The notes beneath the pieces were generated by a model. That model was not told the origin of the DNA. It was given only the letters and a program-made list of their open reading frames with translations, and did not search any database. From assembly GCA_002294285.1 (NCBI GenBank), contig DBFL01000035.1:1-12129 (forward strand): DNA of 12,129 nucleotides, written 5' to 3'. Made by a program: the position numbers and the translations under genes. The DNA is from Candidatus Neomicrothrix sp. UBA881. GTDB lineage: Bacteria; Actinomycetota; Acidimicrobiia; Acidimicrobiales; MedAcidi-G1. This document shows positions 7,633-12,129 of the stretch, piece after piece; position 1 is the first letter of the stretch, and every line of letters begins with the position of its first letter.

Positions 7633-8064
7633 CTATTTATTTTCCACTGGTCGAAAAGCGAACGTAACTATCTCATTACCTTGTTCATCTGTTTTAAGAG
7701 GAACGACTGTAAGTTCCATTTCCATTCCCACTTCTAGACGTTCCGGATTACTTTCTGTTAATCGAGCTTCAACTTTAACTTCACCTGGTAATTCCACATA
7801 ACCAACTCCGTAAGATTCAAAACTTGAGGGGTCGGTTTCACCGATATAAGGAGGTGCTTTCGGCGGAAATCCTTGCACTGTCCATGTCCATAAAGTTCCT
7901 CTTGTTGATAACTCCACTTCTTCTATCTGGTTACCCGTACACTTTGGACAATCCTTTTGCATAGGAAAGACGTGATTACCACAGTCGGGACATTTTCCTC
8001 CGATTAACCGCGGTTCATCTGGAACGCCGATCAACACGTCTTCTTGTATAGAAACCTGAGCCAT
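7633..8064 (-). CDS. DUF35 / zinc-ribbon OB-fold acyl-CoA-binding partner protein
   Basis: This protein has 143 residues from the ATG at 8064, which is preceded by GGGGAAG at good spacing. An ATG at 8082 in frame has no ribosome site. The N-terminal rubredoxin-like ribbon is Cys25-x2-Cys28-x10-Cys39-x2-Cys42, a zinc site. The C-terminal half is the OB-fold with the conserved RGTLWTWTV strand, a GYVELP strand and the terminal FRPV. DUF35 proteins pair with thiolase-fold enzymes, activating or gating them (ChsH2 with Ltp2, or bacterial and archaeal acetoacetyl-CoA thiolase complexes). The adjacent downstream thiolase-fold gene is its expected partner. It is first in a leftward pair and diverges from the carotenoid oxygenase gene. 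Family assignment is secure; the exact complex is inferred. Confidence 0.9.
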   Translation of the reverse strand: MAQVSIQEDVLIGVPDEPRLIGGKCPDCGNHVFPMQKDCPKCTGNQIEEVELSTRGTLWTWTVQGFPPKAPPYIGETDPSSFESYGVGYVELPGEVKVEARLTESNPERLEVGMEMELTVVPLKTDEQGNEIVTFAFRPVENK

Positions 8065-8209
8065 TTTGACTTCCCCAATCATTAATAAAAAGACTTGTAG
8101 TGCTACTTATTGAAAAAAATTTTCTTACAAAGATATCGTACAACTCTAATGCGCTATAAGGGAAAGCCTGACGATACGATCTGTATTAGAAATTTTTAAG
8201 GGGAAATCA
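8065..8209. promoter_or_regulatory. divergent promoter region, DUF35-thiolase / carotenoid oxygenase operon
   Basis: These 145 bp separate two divergent operons. On the plus strand TATAAG (8155-8160) is a good -10-like hexamer about 50 bp before the oxygenase start, but no -35 match sits at proper spacing. The ribosome site AAGGGGAA (8198-8205) is clear. ATCGTA near 8135-8140 and TACGAT near 8175-8180 form a distant inverted pair. No protein frame is credible here. Confidence 0.4.
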
Positions 8210-9550
8210 ATGACAACAACAGAAACTGAGAAAAAACCTTGGCACCTAAGCGGAAATTGGATGCCAATGCTAGAAGAGACCACTTCCGAAGAGCTAGAGA
8301 TAGAGGGCAACATTCCTGAAGAACTTAGTGGCACATATCTACGTGTGGGTCCTAACCCTTCAAGCGGTTGGTCTCCACATTGGTTTTTCGGCGATGGAAT
8401 GTTGCACGGTATTTCACTAGATGCTGGAAATGCTCTTTGGTATAAAAACAGATTTGTAAAAACCCGTGTTTACAAGGGAGAAGCTGGAGATGACCCTATG
8501 GCGGCCATGGGGGACCTAACAATGGGTACCGCAAATACTCATGTCATTAGACACGCTGGAAAGATTCTTGCTCTGGAGGAAGGCCATTTCCCTTACGAAG
8601 TAACTTCAGAATTAGAAACAGTAGGTCCTTGGGACTTTGATGGACGTTTGAAGACTTCCATGACAGCACATCCAAAAATTTGCCCCGAAACGGGCGAAAT
8701 GATGTTCTTCAGTTATTTCAATTTTGAAGCCCCATATCTTAATTATCATCGTGTCAACGCTGATGGGGAATTGGTGCAATCAGAAGGAATAGAAATACCC
8801 AATATTGTCATGATGCACGATTTTAACATCACTCGAAATCACACCATTTTTATGGATCTTCCATTGACTTTCAGTTTGGAATCTATCGATGAGAGTGGTC
8901 TACCATTCCGTTTCGATCCTGAAGCTGGTGCTCGTCTTGGAGTAATGAAAAGAGATGGAAACAATGAATCTATTTCCTGGTTAGAAATTGATCCTTGCTA
9001 TGTATTCCATCCAGTAAATGCACACGAAGAAGGAGAGAACATAATTATTCACGTGTCGCGTCTCGACTCAGCGTTTGCAAGCTCAGCTGACGATTATTCA
9101 GCTCAAGGACAACTTTGGAAATGGACTATTGATACAACAAATGGAAAAGTTAGTGAAGAGCAAATAGATGACAAATCAGTAGATTTCGGTCGTGTTGATG
9201 ATCGCCTCGTGGGACTACCAGCAAGATATGGGTATGTAATGTCATTGCCAGAGAATAAAGATTCTGTCGAATATGGAGAGTCTCTATATAAATACGATCT
9301 AACTTCTGGAGAGCGTTTTGAACACAAACTCGGTTCTGGTGTAAAGGGTGGCGAACCTGTTTTTGCTCCAGCTGGACCTGAAGCAGACGAAGATCAGGGT
9401 TGGATTATGTGCTTAGTCCACGATGAAAATAAAGACTCATCAAAATTCATTATTGTTGATGCGCAAGACTTTGAATCAGACCCAGTGGCTACCATTCATA
9501 TCCCACAAAGAGTGCCTTATGGTGCACATGGCAGCTGGCTACCAAATTAG
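8210..9550 (+). CDS. carotenoid cleavage / lignostilbene oxygenase family protein
   Basis: This 446-residue non-heme iron(II) dioxygenase belongs to the seven-bladed propeller family (RPE65/CCO), which splits C=C double bonds. The N-terminal signature GTYLRVGPNP (41-50) and the block HWFFGDGMLHG (57-67) are present. All four iron-binding histidines are visible: His154 (TAHPK), His203 (MMHDFN), His267 (YVFHPVNAH) and His440 (VPYGAHG). The enzyme therefore looks intact and active. The length and the GDGMLHG type fit bacterial carotenoid, apocarotenoid or stilbene oxygenases; the sequence alone does not decide which. The ATG at 8210 follows AAGGGGAA. It leads a probable four-gene operon with SDR, ABM protein and HAD hydrolase. 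The partner SDR may oxidise or reduce the carbonyl or alcohol products. Confidence 0.92.
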   Translation: MTTTETEKKPWHLSGNWMPMLEETTSEELEIEGNIPEELSGTYLRVGPNPSSGWSPHWFFGDGMLHGISLDAGNALWYKNRFVKTRVYKGEAGDDPMAAMGDLTMGTANTHVIRHAGKILALEEGHFPYEVTSELETVGPWDFDGRLKTSMTAHPKICPETGEMMFFSYFNFEAPYLNYHRVNADGELVQSEGIEIPNIVMMHDFNITRNHTIFMDLPLTFSLESIDESGLPFRFDPEAGARLGVMKRDGNNESISWLEIDPCYVFHPVNAHEEGENIIIHVSRLDSAFASSADDYSAQGQLWKWTIDTTNGKVSEEQIDDKSVDFGRVDDRLVGLPARYGYVMSLPENKDSVEYGESLYKYDLTSGERFEHKLGSGVKGGEPVFAPAGPEADEDQGWIMCLVHDENKDSSKFIIVDAQDFESDPVATIHIPQRVPYGAHGSWLPN

Positions 9551-9570
9551 GCCTAAAGAACGGAAATTAA

Positions 9571-10404
9571 ATGAATAAAAGACTTGAAGGTACAGTAGCT
9601 GTAATAACAGGTGCAGCTAGTGGTATCGGAGAAGGAACAGTACGCCGATTTCTAAATGAAGGAGCATCCGTTATTGCAGCTGATATTCAAGAAGAATTGG
9701 GTGAAGCACTATCAGAAGAATTAGGAGATTCTGTTACTTTCATTAAAACTGACGTAACACAGGAAGAACAGGTAGCCGCTGCAGTTGATCTTGCAGTTGA
9801 AAAATATGGACGATTAGATTGCATGTTTAACAACGCGGGAATTGTTGGTGTAGTGGGACCAATTGCAGATACTCCTACTGAAGACTGGGATACCACTATC
9901 GCCATCTTGTTGAAAGGTGTATTCCTCGGATGTAAACATGCTGCCAGAGTAATGATCCCGCAAGGATCAGGATCGATAATCTCAACAAGTAGTACTGCCG
10001 GCATCCTTGGAGGACTCGGTTCCCATGGATATACAGCTGCTAAACACGGTGTTATTGGTCTTGCAAAATCAATAGCCTCAGAATTAAGCGCACATGGTGT
10101 CAGAAGTAATGCTATAGCACCTGGGAATACTGTTACCGCTATGACAGCAACTGTCACAACAGGAGATCACGAAAAATTAGAGGAAACTGCTGAAGGTATG
10201 GCTTCCAGATCAATGCTTGGAATTGCAGGTCAGCCTGAAGATATAGCTGCTGCAGCCGCTTATCTAGCTAGCGATGATGCTCGTCTAGTTAATGGTCACG
10301 TTCTAGTAGTTGATGGCGGACAAACAACTTCCGGGGGTAATAATCGTTTCATCAAATCAGGTTCAGGCATGTTACGTGAAGCCGGTAAATGGGATAAGTA
10401 CTAA
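9571..10404 (+). CDS. short-chain dehydrogenase/reductase, second in carotenoid oxygenase operon
   Basis: This 277-residue SDR has the cofactor loop TGAASGIG (13-20), Asp38 after strand 2 pointing to NAD(H), NNAG (87-90), Ser141, Tyr154 and Lys158 as the catalytic triad, and LVVDGGQTTSGG near the end. The tetrad asparagine, normally in a VNLKG motif, is replaced by Leu113 in AILLKGVF. Similar substitutions occur in some SDR subfamilies, but the proton relay must differ. The C-terminus runs about 25 residues past the usual end (RFIKSG..EAGKWDKY). It starts 20 bp after the oxygenase stop and 27 bp before the ABM gene, so it is in the same transcript. It probably handles an alcohol or ketone made in this pathway; the substrate is unknown. 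Confidence 0.9.
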   Translation: MNKRLEGTVAVITGAASGIGEGTVRRFLNEGASVIAADIQEELGEALSEELGDSVTFIKTDVTQEEQVAAAVDLAVEKYGRLDCMFNNAGIVGVVGPIADTPTEDWDTTIAILLKGVFLGCKHAARVMIPQGSGSIISTSSTAGILGGLGSHGYTAAKHGVIGLAKSIASELSAHGVRSNAIAPGNTVTAMTATVTTGDHEKLEETAEGMASRSMLGIAGQPEDIAAAAAYLASDDARLVNGHVLVVDGGQTTSGGNNRFIKSGSGMLREAGKWDKY

Positions 10405-10431
10405 TTTCTACTATTCAACAAGGAAAAATTT

Positions 10432-10788
10432 ATGATAATCATCGCTGGAACAATCGATTTTGAAGACGAAGAACATCGTGATATTGCTTTAGATAAAAGT
10501 CGTTCTCTCCAACAAGCAACACGTGACGACGAACCTGGATGCCTCGCATATTGCTTTGCTGCTGACCCCTGTGTATCGAATCGAATACAGGTCTACGAAC
10601 TATGGACGACCGCTGAGAATCTAGATGATCACTTCGATCACGAAAATTACCACAACATGCGCAAAGCCCTAGGACAAAGTGGAATGGTCAAAAGTGATAC
10701 ACGAAAATTCAGGATTGATGCAGACGACCCTGTTTACGGGGAAGACAGAATCGCAAGTTCCAAATTCTGGTCTGTCGAAGGAGACTAG
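10432..10788 (+). CDS. ABM-fold protein (putative quinol monooxygenase-like)
   Basis: This 118-residue single-domain protein of the dimeric ferredoxin-like ABM fold begins MIIIAGTIDF. It has the family's EPGCLAYCF strand (34-42), the IQVYELW strand (52-58) and the conserved helix LDDHFDHENYHNM (64-76). Such proteins may oxidise quinols without a cofactor or may simply bind or isomerise reactive intermediates. The tail after residue 95, with SSKFWSVEGD, lies beyond the fold. AAGGA at 10420-10424 is its ribosome site. It sits between the SDR and the HAD gene with short spacing, so it is an operon member. It is the second ABM protein in the window but is not obviously close to the one at 4735-5145. 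Confidence 0.8.
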   Translation: MIIIAGTIDFEDEEHRDIALDKSRSLQQATRDDEPGCLAYCFAADPCVSNRIQVYELWTTAENLDDHFDHENYHNMRKALGQSGMVKSDTRKFRIDADDPVYGEDRIASSKFWSVEGD

Positions 10789-10793
10789 ATTTT

Positions 10794-11444
10794 TTGGGTA
10801 AAAACTTTGATGCTGTAGTTTTTGACTACGGCGGTGTGATGATCACATCCATAACGAACAAATTTGTGCCTTTGGCCGAACGTGCTGGAACATCTGTCGA
10901 ATTGATACGAGAAGTGGTAATGGGCCCACTTGGTATTTCCACAAACCATCCCTGGCACTGTGCCGAAAGGGGGGAAATACCTCTGGAGCAAATCCAAGCA
11001 GGTCTTCAACCTTACGCAGATGAATATTCAATAGAACTTTTCGGTGATGAAATTGAAACCGTTTATTCAAATACACAGAGTGGTCTAACCAAGCCTTATA
11101 CAATCATCAAGCCGATGATTGAAAAAGCAATCGAAGTTCAGATAAAAGGATTTTCTATCGCTCTACTAACCAATCTTTTTACTGAGTTTTATCCGACGGT
11201 CAAAAAAGAACTTGCCGATGTGAACTTCGACGCTTGGGTTGCCTCTTCGGAAGAAGGCACTCGGAAACCTGAAACAGAAATCTATAAGAGAACAGAGGAA
11301 CTCTTACAGGTGAAAGGTGAGAGAATACTATTTCTAGACGATTTCGAGCCAAACCTGTTTGCAGCTCAAGAGGTTGGATGGTCAACTATTCAAGTAACCG
11401 ATCCGCTAGATGCAATGAAAAAGTTGGACAATGAATTGTCGTGA
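10794..11444 (+). CDS. HAD-superfamily hydrolase (sEH N-domain / ACAD10-like, HAD-IA)
   Basis: This 216-residue HAD-fold protein has motif I FDYGGVM with nucleophile Asp11, motif II LLTNL with Thr126, motif III Lys158 (TRKPETEIY), and motif IV FLDDFEPN with Asp182 and Asp183. The usual second aspartate of DxD is Gly13, as in some members of the epoxide-hydrolase N-domain branch. Phosphatase activity is therefore plausible but not certain. The start is TTG at 10794. It is needed to keep motif I, since the next Met is residue 16, and GAAGGAG just upstream (10778-10784) overlaps the end of the ABM gene, indicating translational coupling. It is last in the oxygenase operon. With the APH-like kinase at 2832-3902 it completes the domain pair seen fused in ACAD10. 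Confidence 0.85.
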   Translation: MGKNFDAVVFDYGGVMITSITNKFVPLAERAGTSVELIREVVMGPLGISTNHPWHCAERGEIPLEQIQAGLQPYADEYSIELFGDEIETVYSNTQSGLTKPYTIIKPMIEKAIEVQIKGFSIALLTNLFTEFYPTVKKELADVNFDAWVASSEEGTRKPETEIYKRTEELLQVKGERILFLDDFEPNLFAAQEVGWSTIQVTDPLDAMKKLDNELS

Positions 11445-11526
11445 GTTCAAAATGGTTTTTAAAATGGACATAATTGTTAGAACAGTCAATAACTGTTCCA
11501 CACTAAACATCTAAAGGTAGATAACT
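11445..11526 (+). promoter_or_regulatory. candidate promoter of the Rieske oxygenase gene
   Basis: This 82-bp gap separates the HAD gene from the Rieske gene. TGGACA (11465-11470), 17 bp, then AATAAC (11488-11493) gives 5/6 and 4/6 matches to the -35 and -10 consensus. A palindrome overlaps the spacer and -10, as for a repressor site. AAAGGTAG (11513-11520) is the likely ribosome site. No terminator with a T-run is visible behind the HAD gene, so read-through is possible. Confidence 0.35.
11480..11498. repeat. perfect 7-bp inverted repeat, candidate operator
   Basis: GAACAGT (11480-11486) and ACTGTTC (11492-11498) are exact reverse complements around CAATA. The lack of a T-run on either side argues against a terminator. 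The position, 29 bp before the Rieske start and over the putative -10, suits a TetR- or GntR-type dimeric repressor. No regulator gene is in the window. Confidence 0.45.
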
Positions 11527-12129
11527 ATGAGTGAAATTCTTTCTCCGGGGGAAGCTAGGTCTCCTGGTGTCAGCTATCAGGAACTTCTTGATACTGATAC
11601 TCATGATGTCCCAGATGTTCTACGTCTCGAATCGCCTCGCTTCTTAGGAGATGAAGACATACCCGTCACTCGTTACACGACACGTGAGTGGCATGACATT
11701 GAAGTTGAGAAACTTTGGAGTCGCGTTTGGCAATACACCTGTCGTGAAGAAGAAATTCCTAATGTTGGTGACTACTACGTCTATGACATAGCCAGATCGT
11801 CTTACATCGTTATTCGTTCCGCTCCCGACGAAATCAAAGCTTATCCAAATGCTTGCCTCCATCGTGGTAGAAGATTGAAAGACTACGACGGCAACTGTTC
11901 AGAGATTCGTTGTCCTTTCCATGGGCATTGCTGGGAGATAGGCGGTGAATTGAAAGACATCCCGGCGTCATGGGATTTCCCACATCTAGAAGCACGAGGA
12001 TCTGATTATCATCTTCCCCAAGTGCAAGTAGGTACTTGGGCTGGTTTTGTGTTCATAAATCCAGACCCTGAATGCGAGCCACTCGAAGATTTCCTAGGTG
12101 ACATGACAGACCATTTTGAGGGATGGGAT
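11527..12129 (+). CDS. Rieske non-heme iron oxygenase, large (alpha) subunit, 3' end outside window
   Basis: The first 201 codons of an aromatic-ring-hydroxylating-type oxygenase run open to the window edge, where a full protein would be roughly twice as long. The Rieske [2Fe-2S] ligands are all visible: Cys110 and His112 in CLHRG, and Cys129 and His132 in CPFHGHCW. The upstream block VEKLWSRVWQYTCREEEIPNVGDYY (from about residue 60) is typical of this family. The catalytic domain with its mononuclear iron site (two His and one Asp) lies past the window. It would insert oxygen or demethylate a ring or alicyclic substrate, with electrons from a reductase not seen here. The ATG at 11527 has AAAGGTAG upstream. 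It starts a new unit 82 bp after the HAD gene, in the same direction. Confidence 0.93.
   Translation, partial: MSEILSPGEARSPGVSYQELLDTDTHDVPDVLRLESPRFLGDEDIPVTRYTTREWHDIEVEKLWSRVWQYTCREEEIPNVGDYYVYDIARSSYIVIRSAPDEIKAYPNACLHRGRRLKDYDGNCSEIRCPFHGHCWEIGGELKDIPASWDFPHLEARGSDYHLPQVQVGTWAGFVFINPDPECEPLEDFLGDMTDHFEGWD

Noticed and set aside
9547..9556. Palindrome TTAGGCCTAA at the carotenoid oxygenase stop codon
   Set aside because: Short, loop-less and within an operon; most likely chance.
9687..10157. 156-codon minus-strand frame inside the second SDR gene
   Set aside because: It is antisense to intact SDR catalytic motifs, with low-complexity composition (Ala, Ser, Pro, Thr rich) typical of a shadow frame.

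Overview
The window is a compact, AT-rich (roughly 40% GC by eye) stretch of bacterial chromosome with thirteen recognisable genes in 12.1 kb. No RNA genes, mobile elements, CRISPR arrays or phage genes were seen. The families present are acyl-CoA ligase, crotonase, thiolase/DUF35 pair, P450, Rieske oxygenase, carotenoid-cleavage oxygenase, short-chain dehydrogenases, ABM-fold proteins and an APH-like kinase. This is the catabolic repertoire best known from Mycobacterium/Rhodococcus-type actinobacteria. The low GC and tight spacing fit a free-living, probably planktonic lineage that breaks down lipids or terpenoids, such as a marine Acidimicrobiia-like actinobacterium or another heterotroph with a similar repertoire. 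The taxonomic guess is inference and low confidence.

Layout, left to right. (1) Positions 1-272 are mostly non-coding, with a perfect 8-bp inverted repeat and possibly the first codons of a gene leaving the window leftward. (2) A minus-strand pair, acyl-CoA ligase then enoyl-CoA hydratase-like crotonase, is transcribed leftward. (3) Divergent from it, a plus-strand pair encodes an APH-like small-molecule kinase and an SDR. (4) A minus-strand ABM-fold protein converges on that SDR and diverges from (5) a plus-strand cytochrome P450. (6) A minus-strand DUF35 protein followed by a thiolase-fold protein converges on the P450 with only 6 bp between stops. (7) A plus-strand run encodes carotenoid/stilbene-cleaving oxygenase, SDR, ABM protein and HAD hydrolase. 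(8) A new plus-strand unit, set off by a 7-bp palindrome, begins a Rieske non-heme-iron oxygenase alpha subunit that is cut by the window edge.

Taken together (inference), this looks like one catabolic island for a hydrophobic, probably alicyclic, terpenoid or aromatic substrate. Oxygenases (P450, Rieske, carotenoid-cleavage type) would insert or split, SDRs oxidise alcohols, and ABM proteins act on quinone or unstable intermediates. The ligase makes the CoA thioester, the crotonase hydrates or isomerises it, and the thiolase/DUF35 pair cleaves a C-C bond. Two points stand out. The thiolase lacks the usual catalytic histidines, which suggests an Ltp2/ChsH2-type retro-aldolase. The APH-like kinase and the sEH/ACAD10-like HAD protein are the stand-alone counterparts of the domains fused in animal ACAD10, which hints at phosphorylation-assisted removal of a hydroxyl group.
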